Assembly: GCF_025370875.1 (NCBI RefSeq)
Contig: NZ_JAMXFD010000024.1
Span: 1-64,000, forward strand
Length of the DNA: 64,000 nucleotides
Direction of reading: 5' to 3'
DNA from: Laspinema palackyanum D2c
GTDB lineage: Bacteria > Cyanobacteriota > Cyanobacteriia > Cyanobacteriales > Laspinemataceae
In this document: positions 1-8,821 of the stretch, piece by piece
How the letters are laid out: each line of letters opens with the position of its first letter
How positions within the stretch are numbered: the stretch's first letter is position 1
Notes under the pieces: model-generated
Told to the model about the DNA's origin: nothing
Database searches by the model: none
What the model saw: the letters and a program-made list of their open reading frames with translations, nothing else
Translations under genes and position numbers: made by a program

Positions 1-1
1 A

Positions 2-70
2 AATTTAGTTGATTATGTGACTAATGTCCTCGATAATCTGGGAAAAGAATATGCAATTAATTTTGCATGA
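2..70 (+). CDS. 3' end of an upstream reading frame (partial)
   Basis: Frame 2 is open from the window edge to a TGA at 68-70 that overlaps the ATG of the next gene as ATGA. The 22 residues include VLDNLGKEYAINFA, which looks like TPR-type helix. It is either the tail of a translationally coupled upstream gene or the 5' part of the same TPR-CHAT gene displaced by a frameshift. The fragment is too short to name. Confidence 0.35.
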   Translation, partial: NLVDYVTNVLDNLGKEYAINFA

Positions 71-3000
71 CTGCTTATCGGGTTCACTTAAAGCAATATC
101 CCCAAGCGATTGGATGTTTCACGGTATGCCGACTCTTGGCCCGTCAGTTACAAAATTCGATTAATATTGCTAATTCCTGTTTTGTCCTAGGAGTAGTTCA
201 TCAAAATCTCAATTTTTTAGATGAAGCGATTCAATGCTATCAAGAGGCGGTAGAAATTTATCAAAGGGAGAACACGGGAAAAGAATGGATAGAAAATTCT
301 TGGCGTAATTTAGCCACGATTTATCTAGCAAAACAAGAGTATGCCTCAGCCATTGACTGCCATAAAAAGCGGTTAGAGTTAGTGCGGCAGGGGGATTTGC
401 CTGGAGTTGATGCCTTGGGTTGCCGAGGGATGGAACAAGAAATCCTCTATGCAATTGGCGGGATTTGTTATGATTTTTTACAGCAGTATTTAGAAGCAAA
501 AGACTATTATACCCTATCTCTAAAGTTAGCGCAAGAGCTAGAGAAAGAGACTGAAGTAGCGAATAGTCTCTATATGCTGGGGCATAGCGATGAACAGCTA
601 AATCAAATAGAAGAAGCTATCCTCTCTTATCAAGCAGCAGGTGAACTTTATTTAAAACTTAAAATTGCCGATTGGGCAGATAAATCACTCAATCTGGTTG
701 TTAAAAATGCTCGAAACTTAAAGAATTATGCTAAAGCCACTGCCGCACAACAGCAGCGGGTAGAATTAGTGCGGGAGAGTGGGGATAAAACTAAGGAAAT
801 CGAGATTTTATATGAACTGGGCTGTATCAGTGATGATGCCCAGCAGTATTCAGAAGCTCAAGGCTATTTTAATCAATCTCTGAGCTTGGCGCGGGAACTC
901 AAGCAAGAAACTCAGGAAGCAAATAACCTGTATATGCTGGGAAAGACTTCTGAAAGTTTAACCGAATTAGAAGTCGCCCTGGGATTTTATCAAGCAGCGA
1001 GTGACCTTTATTTAAAACTTAAAATTACCACTTGGGTAGATATCACCCTAAATTTTGTAGGGAAAGTGGCTCGAAACTTAAAGGATTATGCTAAAGCCAC
1101 TGCCGCACAACAGCAGCGGTTAGAATTAGTGCGGGAGAGTGGGGATAAATCGAAGGAAATCGAGCTTTTGTATGAGCTGGGCTGTATTAGTTATGATGCC
1201 CAGCAGTATTCGGAAGCGCACGACTATTTTAATCAGGCGGTGAGCTTGGCGCGGGAACTCAAGCAAGAAACTCAGGAAGCGAACAGTCTCTATATGCTGG
1301 GAGAGACTTCTGAAAGTTCAACCCTATCAGAAGTCGCCCTGGGATATTATCAAGCAGCGAATGAACTTTATTTAAAACTCAAGATTACGAATTGGGTAGA
1401 TATATGCCTCAAGAAAGTAGGAAAAGTTGCTCGAAACTTAAAAGAGTATGCCCAAGCCACTGCCGCACAACTGCATCGGTTAGAATTAGCCCGAAACCTT
1501 GGGGATAAATCCAAAGAAATCGAGATTTTGTATGAACTGGGCTGTATTAGTGAGGCTGCCCAGGAGTATTCGGAAGCGCACGACTACTTTACCTTGGTTC
1601 TGAACTTGGCGCGGGAAGGCCAGCAAGAGACTTGGGAAGCGAATATTCTCTATGGGTTAGGAGAGACTTGTAGCAAGTGGAGAAAACTAACGGAGGCAAG
1701 AAAATATTATCAGCAGGCAGCGACAGTCTACGGAAAACTGAATAACCATGAATGGCAAATTTATTGCTTAATGGGAATTGGGAATGCTTATTCTGATGGA
1801 GGACAATATCAACAGACAATAGAGGTGACTGAGCAGCAGTTAGAAATTGCCCGGGAAATTGGCGATCGCAAAGCAGAAGCTTCTGCCTTGAGATGCTTAG
1901 GCAATCCATACTACTATCTGGGACAATATCAACAGGCGATGACTTTCTACCAGGAGTCATTAGAAATTGCCAGGGAAATCGGCGCTCGCTCTTGTGAAAG
2001 CTCTGCCTTGCGGAATCTGGGTTTAGTTTACTCTAGCCTCGGACAATATCAACAGGCGATGACTTTCTCCCAGGAGTCCTTAGAAATTGCCCAAGAAATC
2101 GGCGATCGCTCGGGCATGGCAACCGCTTGGGGAGTCTTGGGAGATATCCAGCGAAATCGCGGCAACTGGGATGAGGCGGAACTTCTGTTTCAGCAATCTT
2201 TAAAAGTGAGAACCGAACTGGGCGATCGTTCGGGGATAGCTTCTTCTTGGGCAAATTTGGGATATATCCAGCGAAATCGGGGCAACTGGGATGAGGCGGA
2301 GCGTCTGTATCACCAATCTTTGGAATTGAGAACTGCATTGGGCGATCACTTTGGGATGGCATCCTCTTGGGGACTGTTGGGAGATATCCAGCGAAATCGG
2401 GGCAACTGGGATGAGGCGGAGCGTCTGTTTCGCCAATCTTTGCAATTGAGGACCGAATTGGGCGATTGCTTTGGGATGGCATCCTCTTGGGGAAGTTTGG
2501 GAGATATCCAGCGAAATCGGGGCAACTGGGATGAGGCAGAGCGTCTGTATCACCAATCTTTGGAATTGAGAACTGCATTGGGCGATCGCTCCGGCATGGC
2601 AGCAACTTGGGGAAGTTTGGGAGATATCCAGCGAAACCGGGGCAACTGGGATGAGGCGGAGCGTCTGTATCACCAATCTTTGGAATTGAGAACCGAATTG
2701 GGCGATCGCTCCGGGATGGCAACAACTTGGGGAAGTTTGGGTTGTATCCAGCTACTTCGTGGCAACTGGGATGAGGCGGAGCGTCTGTATCGCCAATGTT
2801 TGGAATTGAGTACCGAATTGGGCGATCGCAAAAGGATGGCAGAATCTTGGCCAAGTTTGGGATATATCCAGCTACTTCGTGGCAACTGGGATGAGGCGGA
2901 GCGTCTGTATCGCCAATGTTTGGAATTGAGTACCGAATTGGGCGATCGCAAAGGAATCGCAGAATCTTGGAGACTGTTGGGAGATATCGAGCAAAATCGG

Positions 3001-5238
3001 GGCAACTGGGATGAGGCGGAGCGTCTGTTTCGGCAATCGTTGGAAGTTAAAACCCAATTGGGCGATCGCTCGGGCATGGCCACCTCATGTCAATGTGTGG
3101 GACATATCCAGCGAAATCGGGGCAACTGGGATGAGGCGGAGCGTCTGTTTCGGCAATCTTTGCAATTGAGAAACGAATTGGGCGATCGCAAAGGGATGGC
3201 AACCTCTTGGGGAGTCTTGGGAGATATCCAGCGAAATCGGGGCAACTGGGAGGAGGCGGAGCGTCTGTATCGGCAATCTTTGCAATTGAGAACCGAATTG
3301 GGCGATAAATCCGGCATGGGTACCAGTTACAATAGTCTGGCATTTGTCCATGAACACTTCAACCAAATTCCTCAAGCCATCGCCTGCTACAGAGCGGGTT
3401 TAGCCGTTTGTTCCCCAGGCAAATTACCTGCACCAGCCTTAGATCTCGGTCGCCGTTTGGGCAATACTGCTTTCGCTCACAAAGACTGGGAAACCGCCAT
3501 CGAAGGCTATGAGGCTGCCATCGAAGCGGTGGAAACCCTTTGCAGCTTCACCGACTCCTATGCTGAAAAACAAAAACGCCGGGAAGCGGAAATCAGTGTT
3601 TATGAGAAACTGGTGCAAGCCTGTATCCATGCTGGAGATATCGGCAAAGCCTTAGCCAGTGTGGAACGGAGCAAATCTCGCAATCTCATCGAACTGCTCG
3701 TCAATGCCGATCGCCAACCCACAGGTGAGATTCCCCCGGAAATGCGGGAGGAACTCGATCGCCTGCGTCGGGAAGTCAGCGCTAAACAGCGGATTCTTGA
3801 AAGTGTTGACCACCCCAGCAACCCCAACCCTATCTCGGATACTGATTTCGGGCAACGGCGCGGCGCGGGTCCTAACTTCACTCCCACTGCCATTGAAACG
3901 ATTCGCCAACAATATATCGCGGCGAAACAAGCTTTAGACGCCCTGCTCGATCGCATTCAAGTCTACGACCCCAATTTTACCCTCACCCAGCGCGTGGAAC
4001 CCCTGGAATTTTCTGAGATTCAGGGCTTACTGGACGAGAAAACGGCTCTGATTGAATGGTATCTCACTCGGGAGCGGATTTATGCGTTTGTGGTGACAGG
4101 AGGAGAGGGGAAAATCTCCGTTTGGGAATCCACCCCGAAGGCTTATACTGAGTTACAACAGTTGCGCCAAACCTATCTGGATGCCTATTTCAACAACAAA
4201 TATCAGTGGAAAACTCATCTGGATAGCTTCTTGCAGTGTCTCTCGGATATCCTAGATTTACCCCAACTGATTGCCCGGATTCCCTCGGACTACCGCCAAC
4301 TGATTTTAATTCCCTATCGCGATTTGCACCTGTTTCCCCTGCACGCTTTAGCCATCAACCGTACCTCCCCACACTATTTATGCGATCGCTTTCCCGATGG
4401 CATCAAATATGCCCCCAGTTGTCAATTTTTGCAAGTCTCCCAGCGCAACCAAAAACGCGAGAGTCAAAACCGCTTTTTTGCTATCCAAAATCCCACGGAA
4501 GATTTAACTTACGCAGACTTAGAAGTTGAGGCAATTTTCCCCGCTTTTCAACCCACTGCTCACCGTCTCATCCGCCAAGAAGCAACCAAAAATGCCCTCC
4601 GCCAACATCCTTATGAGAGAGATTTTCGGGCTGCCGAATATCTGCATTTTGCCGGACATGGTTCTTTTAATTTTACCAATCCCATGCAGTCTTTCCTCGT
4701 GCTTGCCGGTGCAGTAGCGGGAGCAGAAAGCCATTCCGGGCGCGATACCGAGCGATTTGTGTCTTGGCGCAAAGGAGAAAGCGCAGAGTTGGAAAAATGT
4801 TACACCCTGGGGGAGTTGTTTGAGCTAAATTTACCCCACTGTCGCCTGGTGATTCTCTCCGCCTGCGAAACGGGATTAATTGGGGTTTCTCCCGATTTGG
4901 AAGAATACATCAGTTTGGGGTTGGGGTTTCTCTATGCGGGAGCCACTAATGTGATTTGCAGTCTGTGGGCGGTAAATGATTTATCTACGGCAATTTTGAT
5001 GGTAAAACTGTATGAGGAACTGCAAATTCAGTCCTCGGTTTCTCAGGCATTGAACGAAGCGCAGCAATGGTTGCGTCAAGTCACGGTTGGGGAGTTATTC
5101 CAGTGGAGTGAATCGTCTCCCCAGGTGACTGAGAAATTACGCCAAAAAATTGAGAAAGCGTTTGAAATTTATCCGGAGGAGGAATGCTATTTTAATCATC
5201 CTAGTTACTGGGCAGCCTTTTGTGCAATCGGGATTTAG
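67..5238 (+). CDS. Giant TPR-repeat protein with C-terminal CHAT protease-like domain
   Basis: The 1723-residue protein has TPR-type repeats over roughly residues 1-1150, a linker, and a CHAT (caspase HetF associated with TPRs) domain over about 1290-1723. The CHAT fold belongs to the caspase-like cysteine peptidases. The dyad is visible: His1531 in FAGHGS and Cys1600 in ILSACETG. The TPRs form two homogenised arrays, a 360-bp super-repeat near the start and ten 120-bp units in the middle. No signal peptide or membrane segment is seen, so it is presumably cytoplasmic. In known CHAT proteins the TPRs act as sensor or scaffold and the protease cleaves a partner; the partner here is unknown. Two genes follow on the same strand. 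The start is uncertain: it overlaps an upstream stop as ATGA and has no clear Shine-Dalgarno, so a frameshift joining it to upstream sequence is possible. Confidence 0.9.
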   Translation: MTAYRVHLKQYPQAIGCFTVCRLLARQLQNSINIANSCFVLGVVHQNLNFLDEAIQCYQEAVEIYQRENTGKEWIENSWRNLATIYLAKQEYASAIDCHKKRLELVRQGDLPGVDALGCRGMEQEILYAIGGICYDFLQQYLEAKDYYTLSLKLAQELEKETEVANSLYMLGHSDEQLNQIEEAILSYQAAGELYLKLKIADWADKSLNLVVKNARNLKNYAKATAAQQQRVELVRESGDKTKEIEILYELGCISDDAQQYSEAQGYFNQSLSLARELKQETQEANNLYMLGKTSESLTELEVALGFYQAASDLYLKLKITTWVDITLNFVGKVARNLKDYAKATAAQQQRLELVRESGDKSKEIELLYELGCISYDAQQYSEAHDYFNQAVSLARELKQETQEANSLYMLGETSESSTLSEVALGYYQAANELYLKLKITNWVDICLKKVGKVARNLKEYAQATAAQLHRLELARNLGDKSKEIEILYELGCISEAAQEYSEAHDYFTLVLNLAREGQQETWEANILYGLGETCSKWRKLTEARKYYQQAATVYGKLNNHEWQIYCLMGIGNAYSDGGQYQQTIEVTEQQLEIAREIGDRKAEASALRCLGNPYYYLGQYQQAMTFYQESLEIAREIGARSCESSALRNLGLVYSSLGQYQQAMTFSQESLEIAQEIGDRSGMATAWGVLGDIQRNRGNWDEAELLFQQSLKVRTELGDRSGIASSWANLGYIQRNRGNWDEAERLYHQSLELRTALGDHFGMASSWGLLGDIQRNRGNWDEAERLFRQSLQLRTELGDCFGMASSWGSLGDIQRNRGNWDEAERLYHQSLELRTALGDRSGMAATWGSLGDIQRNRGNWDEAERLYHQSLELRTELGDRSGMATTWGSLGCIQLLRGNWDEAERLYRQCLELSTELGDRKRMAESWPSLGYIQLLRGNWDEAERLYRQCLELSTELGDRKGIAESWRLLGDIEQNRGNWDEAERLFRQSLEVKTQLGDRSGMATSCQCVGHIQRNRGNWDEAERLFRQSLQLRNELGDRKGMATSWGVLGDIQRNRGNWEEAERLYRQSLQLRTELGDKSGMGTSYNSLAFVHEHFNQIPQAIACYRAGLAVCSPGKLPAPALDLGRRLGNTAFAHKDWETAIEGYEAAIEAVETLCSFTDSYAEKQKRREAEISVYEKLVQACIHAGDIGKALASVERSKSRNLIELLVNADRQPTGEIPPEMREELDRLRREVSAKQRILESVDHPSNPNPISDTDFGQRRGAGPNFTPTAIETIRQQYIAAKQALDALLDRIQVYDPNFTLTQRVEPLEFSEIQGLLDEKTALIEWYLTRERIYAFVVTGGEGKISVWESTPKAYTELQQLRQTYLDAYFNNKYQWKTHLDSFLQCLSDILDLPQLIARIPSDYRQLILIPYRDLHLFPLHALAINRTSPHYLCDRFPDGIKYAPSCQFLQVSQRNQKRESQNRFFAIQNPTEDLTYADLEVEAIFPAFQPTAHRLIRQEATKNALRQHPYERDFRAAEYLHFAGHGSFNFTNPMQSFLVLAGAVAGAESHSGRDTERFVSWRKGESAELEKCYTLGELFELNLPHCRLVILSACETGLIGVSPDLEEYISLGLGFLYAGATNVICSLWAVNDLSTAILMVKLYEELQIQSSVSQALNEAQQWLRQVTVGELFQWSESSPQVTEKLRQKIEKAFEIYPEEECYFNHPSYWAAFCAIGI
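541..1620 (+). repeat. Three 360-bp tandem super-repeats inside the TPR-CHAT gene
   Basis: Units begin at 541, 901 and 1261, with a fading fourth at 1621. Each encodes 120 residues (three TPR-like units), including ELGCIS, QEAN.LYMLG and ATAAQ motifs at identical spacing. Near-identity at DNA level indicates recent duplication or gene conversion. Confidence 0.85.
1861..3300 (+). repeat. Tandem 120-bp repeats (40-residue TPR units), most with a HIP1-type site
   Basis: Twelve units of exactly 120 bp start every 120 bp from 1861. The ten from 2101 to 3300 are strongly alike and encode RGNWDEAERL...LELRTELGDRSGMA. The GDR codons lie in GGCGATCGC, so the cyanobacterial HIP1 octamer or a near variant recurs at most unit boundaries. 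The regular period also produces long spurious antisense reading frames. Confidence 0.9.
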
Positions 5239-5335
5239 CAACGTTCTCCCTCAGCTACGTTTCTCGTGACGCGGCAGGGCCACATTACAAGGAATATCGG
5301 TTAATTAACTTTAGCAAAAATCAAGGAGTCAAAAC

Positions 5336-5696
5336 ATGGAATTTGAAGATTTTATGACATTTTTTTCCGGCAGCGATTCAAGCGAATTCTATCAATTTAA
5401 CCCCAAAACAGTTAGCGGAAATCCTGAAGTTGCTAGAAGGGTTAGAAAGTCAACCCGAAAGCATCCGCAAACCCTTGGTAGAGTGGCTCAAGAAGCGACC
5501 CGAGGTGAGAAAAAGGGTGATAGAATTTGCCGAGAAAAAAAATGCTGCTGATCCTTTGCCAAACCGCGAAAATGTCAACTCGCCGCGACGAAAGCTGAGT
5601 AGTGAAGCGGAAATTTTACAAAATTTGTTTGAACTGCGGAAACAGGCTCAGGCGCAACAAAATGCCTCTAAAAACTTGCCTCCCCAGACTCATTAA
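5336..5696 (+). CDS. Small hypothetical protein, frameshifted in a T7 run
   Basis: A good Shine-Dalgarno (AAGGAG, 5323-5328) precedes ATG 5336. That frame reads MEFEDFMTFF and then turns to nonsense. Immediately after the seven T residues at 5360-5366 another frame carries a plausible protein, LTPKQLAEILKLLEG..., to a stop at 5696. Removing one T joins them into 119 residues: a helical N-terminal half rich in Leu, Glu and Lys, and a basic, Gln-rich tail. It lies 97 bp after the CHAT gene and 23 bp before the next gene, so it probably belongs to the same transcription unit. The indel may be a sequencing error, a true mutation or slippage. Family not recognised. Confidence 0.6.
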
Positions 5697-5719
5697 GTTC
5701 ATTTTTACCTGTCAATTCA

Positions 5720-7183
5720 ATGTCTTTTTTGCTATATGCTCCTAATGTTCATCTATTTTCGTTTCATTTGACGGAAATCGAAGATACGGATAGTGCACCT
5801 GATTATCAACCCCATTATTTACGCGATCGCTGTCTACAGATTTTTGATAGATTCCAGATTCAGCAGGGGTTAAAACTACGAGAAGTTACGCCTCATCTGC
5901 GGATGGATCTCCTCCAAGATACGAGTGACGACAATATTCTGCTGAGTTTAAAAGGCAAGCTTGGCGATAAACCGATAACCGGGGTCGTTGGGTATTTACA
6001 ACTGTATGATAGCTATGCGCTCTATTTAAACCTGCGAATTCCTGAACTGGATGAGCCCCAAGAAAACCGAACCCAACCTGTTGATGGAGCTATTTTTAAA
6101 CAATTTAACCAAAATCAACAGTGGATATTGGATAGTTCTATCGGACAGGTTATTATTTTAACCGGCTGGCTGTCCCCGGCGCAACAGAAAAAAGGACCAA
6201 TAATTTGGCAAAAAATAGCTGATTATTGCTTGCAAAGTTTCTTGGAAACATCAGACTCGCCCTTACCCCCTTGTTATCAAGCGAGTCAACTGTTTGGGAG
6301 TCCGGTGTTTGAATATGGTGACCCTCGCAATCCCGATCAATACCAAATGATTTGGGTTTGGTTATTTTTGGAGGAGTCAGAAGGGGTGAAAAATCCCTCA
6401 GCTTTGGCTGAGTCTAATCTCTGTCTCCTGGATCAAGAATTACTCGATTTATTTTTTTATCGCCAAAAAATTGTTAAAACTTTTGCCGACAGTCGAGAGA
6501 TTTATCGGGATACTCGTGCTGAATATAAAAAAATTGGCACAAAAGTTAAAGCAATTCGGTCTTTAATTCCCTCAAAAGAATCTAGTTCTGAAAATTTATC
6601 CCAATCCACGTTGATGATTCTACAAAAATCCCAGGTAGAGTTGTTAGAACTGGATGTTAGTTTTTCAGAAAATTTGCGGGGGTTAGAAACATCACGCCTA
6701 ACTTTGGAGGCGAATGCAAATAATTATCATAAAAAATTGGTTTTAATTCAAAGTTTTTGCCCCCAGGAAAAGCTAGATATCTTGGAAAATTTCTATACGA
6801 AGAATTGCGTCAATTTCCAGGAGCAAATTAAACTGGATTTAGGCTATTTTACACATATCCGAAGTTTGGCAGATAAGGCTGTGGCCTCGATTCGGGGGAT
6901 TGTGGAAATTGAGCAAACCCAACGCGATCGCCAGCGCCAAGACCAAGAAAAACAGCTTGAAAATACCATCCAGGCGATCGGACTGGCGGTGGGGACTGGG
7001 GCGATTTTTGCCTCTAGTGCGGGATTAATCACCCAACCTTGGCGGAGTCCTTGGGCAGGCGATCGCTCGTCTTATCCCCATCCCTTTCTGATTGCTGTTT
7101 TCGGCAGCTTTCTCCTGGCGGCGATCGTTTATTGGGGAGTCAAACGGTATCAAAATCGGGGTAAAAAAGTGAAAAAAAATTGA
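5720..7183 (+). CDS. Hypothetical protein with C-terminal membrane hairpin, CHAT-gene companion
   Basis: A 487-residue protein of unrecognised family. The N-terminal ~230 residues look globular, with mixed strands and WVWLFLEE near 212. Residues about 240-410 are charged and helical, likely coiled coil. Two hydrophobic segments follow near 415-433 and 453-471, and the protein ends in a lysine-rich tail (RGKKVKKN). This suggests a cytoplasmic sensor or effector body anchored in the membrane by its C-terminus. It follows the frameshifted small gene by 23 bp, so the three genes look co-transcribed. Base composition is more AT-rich than in the housekeeping neighbours. A link to the CHAT protein, for example as protease target, is inference only. 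Confidence 0.8.
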   Translation: MSFLLYAPNVHLFSFHLTEIEDTDSAPDYQPHYLRDRCLQIFDRFQIQQGLKLREVTPHLRMDLLQDTSDDNILLSLKGKLGDKPITGVVGYLQLYDSYALYLNLRIPELDEPQENRTQPVDGAIFKQFNQNQQWILDSSIGQVIILTGWLSPAQQKKGPIIWQKIADYCLQSFLETSDSPLPPCYQASQLFGSPVFEYGDPRNPDQYQMIWVWLFLEESEGVKNPSALAESNLCLLDQELLDLFFYRQKIVKTFADSREIYRDTRAEYKKIGTKVKAIRSLIPSKESSSENLSQSTLMILQKSQVELLELDVSFSENLRGLETSRLTLEANANNYHKKLVLIQSFCPQEKLDILENFYTKNCVNFQEQIKLDLGYFTHIRSLADKAVASIRGIVEIEQTQRDRQRQDQEKQLENTIQAIGLAVGTGAIFASSAGLITQPWRSPWAGDRSSYPHPFLIAVFGSFLLAAIVYWGVKRYQNRGKKVKKN

Positions 7184-7204
7184 CCCCATTGAATTCAGGG
7201 GGCC

Positions 7205-7270
7205 AGAAACCGGGGTTCTGCCCTAAATTTAGGCTGAATTCCATAGATTTTGTCAAGAACCCCGGTTTCT
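7205..7270. repeat. Dispersed short inverted repeat, AGAAACCGGGGTTCT type
   Basis: AGAAACCGGGGTTCT (7205-7219) and its reverse complement AGAACCCCGGTTTCT (7256-7270) flank a 36-base spacer with an inner CTAAATTTAG. The same type of element occurs at 47860-48005 and 63717-63780. It sits between convergent genes and could also act as a terminator. Confidence 0.75.
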
Positions 7271-7294
7271 AAATACTGCGGGTGTCGCCCCCGG

Positions 7295-7675
7295 TTACGA
7301 CATCCCATCTCGACGGCCCAATTCATAGACCCCACAAATAATACAAGCGATAATCCCCACAGAAATCGCCCAACTGGTACCCAGGGTGAATTGGACGCCC
7401 CAGTTGCAGACTCCGCCCATTGCTAGAAAGGGGACAATACTCAAGACTGAGGCATAGAGGGCATTTTGGGACTCTCTGGCCTGTTTTGAGCGCTCGAACT
7501 CTTTTTCTGAGGTGTACAGGGCGCGATCGGCAAAGTTAAACCAGCGATTCAGTTGTTCCGTTACCCATTCACTGAGGCTGGAAAGTCCCAGATACAGGGC
7601 CAGGGACCATAAGGAGGCTCCCGCCAGGGCGGTGGTATCGACTGCAAATTGAAAGGGAAAAATTTCAGTTAACAT
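7295..7675 (-). CDS. Small membrane protein, hypothetical
   Basis: A 126-residue protein with about three hydrophobic stretches, near residues 15-32, 77-92 and 98-118. A polar helical segment, SEKEFERSKQARESQ, lies between the first and second. It ends in VYELGRRDGMS. It is convergent with the CHAT cassette and monocistronic. No family is recognised; it resembles general cyanobacterial inner-membrane hypotheticals. The ATG at 7675 is the only sensible start. Confidence 0.7.
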   Translation of the reverse strand: MLTEIFPFQFAVDTTALAGASLWSLALYLGLSSLSEWVTEQLNRWFNFADRALYTSEKEFERSKQARESQNALYASVLSIVPFLAMGGVCNWGVQFTLGTSWAISVGIIACIICGVYELGRRDGMS

Positions 7676-7848
7676 AGTTGAGGCACTGGGGTCATGAATT
7701 TATCTTTTTAGCGATTTTAACAAAAGTTAAGAATTCAGGCTCCGGTATCCTCGGATGAGATGAGATTGATTCAGGGCCACCCCAAAATTGAACCGATTTA
7801 TCGATTCGGTGCGTGAATGACTGACTAGGGTACAACTTAGGGTAAAAT

Positions 7849-7979
7849 CCACGTCGAGAAAATAACTTTCTACAACACCGTTGGGGTAGGGCCTGCTAAA
7901 TGACTGGGGTGCAGGATTTGACGGAACGCAAGGGGTTCTTAAGCGGGACCATTACCTCGACGTGGTGGATTAATCCACC
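7849..7979 (+). promoter_or_regulatory. Candidate structured leader RNA upstream of the M23 peptidase gene
   Basis: CCACGTCGAG (7849-7858) pairs perfectly with CTCGACGTGG (7956-7965), closing a ~97-nt loop that contains a smaller CCTGC...GCAGG hairpin. The last two bases of the closing stem are shared with a perfect 16-bp palindrome, GGTGGATTAATCCACC (7964-7979), so the two helices compete at their junction. The layout is riboswitch-like and ends about 118 nt before the start codon. I could not match the conserved blocks of the c-di-AMP (ydaO) riboswitch, which is known upstream of some cell-wall hydrolases. The rest of 7676-8096 shows no gene. Confidence 0.35.
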
Positions 7980-8096
7980 CTCAAAATGGGGGCGCATTTA
8001 ATTTCCTGGCCCTCTTGAGAAGAGATTTATCTGTTTGATGCTCAAATGGATTTGAACGGATTCATAATATTAATCTGTGGTTGAGGAATTGAAGTG

Positions 8097-8747
8097 ATGA
8101 TGCGAAATGCTATCCCCGGATGGATGCACAAACACTTAACCCGTACTGTACGACGGCTGTTATTTGTCGGGCTAGGTTTAGCGGTGATACTGGTTCTGGG
8201 GTTGCAACCCCAGATTGCTCACTCTCAGGGACCGGGAGCGCCACAGACGGCAACGGCAAATTATTGGCAAGGGGCTTCCTTTCCTGTGGAGAATTTTCAG
8301 GCTTATACCTCGCCGTTTGGCTATCGTCAGTCCCCAACTGGCGGTTATAGCAGTGAATTTCACTCGGGTTTAGATATTGCGGCACCGATGGGAAGTTATG
8401 TCCGCAATTGGTGGGCGGGAACGGTGTCTCAGGTGATCGATGACGATCGCTGTGGCATTGGTTTGGTGATCCAATCCGGAGACTGGGAACATATCTATTG
8501 CCATATGCAAGGAGCCGTTGAGCGCTCCGGGGGGCGTCGTTACCTGATCGATCGCACCGGGGGCTTACAGATTTATGACGGTCAACAGGTTCCGGCTGGG
8601 GTCCGCATCGGTCGAGTGGGTATGTCAGGACGCAGCACGGGTCCTCATCTCCACTGGGGTCTGAGATACGCCAATGACTGGTATGACCCGGCATTGATTT
8701 TGCGGGCGATGTATGGCTCATCCCGCAGTGTTTCGATGCAACCTTAA
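8097..8747 (+). CDS. M23-family metallopeptidase (LytM-type), secreted
   Basis: A 216-residue exported protein. A basic N-terminus is followed by a hydrophobic signal segment (LLFVGLGLAVILVLGL) ending near AHSQG. The M23 zinc site is complete: H89 and D93 in HSGLD, and H184 and H186 in HLHW. M23 enzymes cleave peptidoglycan cross-links, acting in periplasm or envelope; some activate amidases. ATG 8097 was chosen over GTG 8094 because GAGGA lies at 8083-8087. A structured leader precedes the gene and a Rho-independent terminator follows it, so it is monocistronic. Confidence 0.9.
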   Translation: MMRNAIPGWMHKHLTRTVRRLLFVGLGLAVILVLGLQPQIAHSQGPGAPQTATANYWQGASFPVENFQAYTSPFGYRQSPTGGYSSEFHSGLDIAAPMGSYVRNWWAGTVSQVIDDDRCGIGLVIQSGDWEHIYCHMQGAVERSGGRRYLIDRTGGLQIYDGQQVPAGVRIGRVGMSGRSTGPHLHWGLRYANDWYDPALILRAMYGSSRSVSMQP

Positions 8748-8790
8748 AAAAAAGCTCCCCCCCGGTTGAGGGTGGAAGCGGCTCGGATCA

Positions 8791-8818
8791 AGCCCGCTTA
8801 CGCGGGCTATTTTTTTTA
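8791..8818 (+). terminator. Rho-independent terminator after the M23 gene
   Basis: AGCCCGC-TTAC-GCGGGCT is followed by a run of eight T (8811-8817 and the base before). It lies between convergent genes and may also help stop ftsH transcripts arriving from the other side. Confidence 0.85.
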
Positions 8819-8821
8819 CAG

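Noticed and set aside
2033-3343. Long antisense reading frames with repeated Pro/Ser-rich motifs opposite the TPR array
   Set aside because: They are by-products of the 120-bp periodic sequence; no ribosome sites, and the sense strand encodes clear TPRs.
4236-4734. Short overlapping frames within the CHAT domain
   Set aside because: Shadows of the CHAT coding frame without start signals.
7780-8096. c-di-AMP (ydaO) or glutamine riboswitch before the M23 gene
   Set aside because: The conserved sequence blocks of these families could not be found, only the general stem layout; kept as an unassigned candidate.
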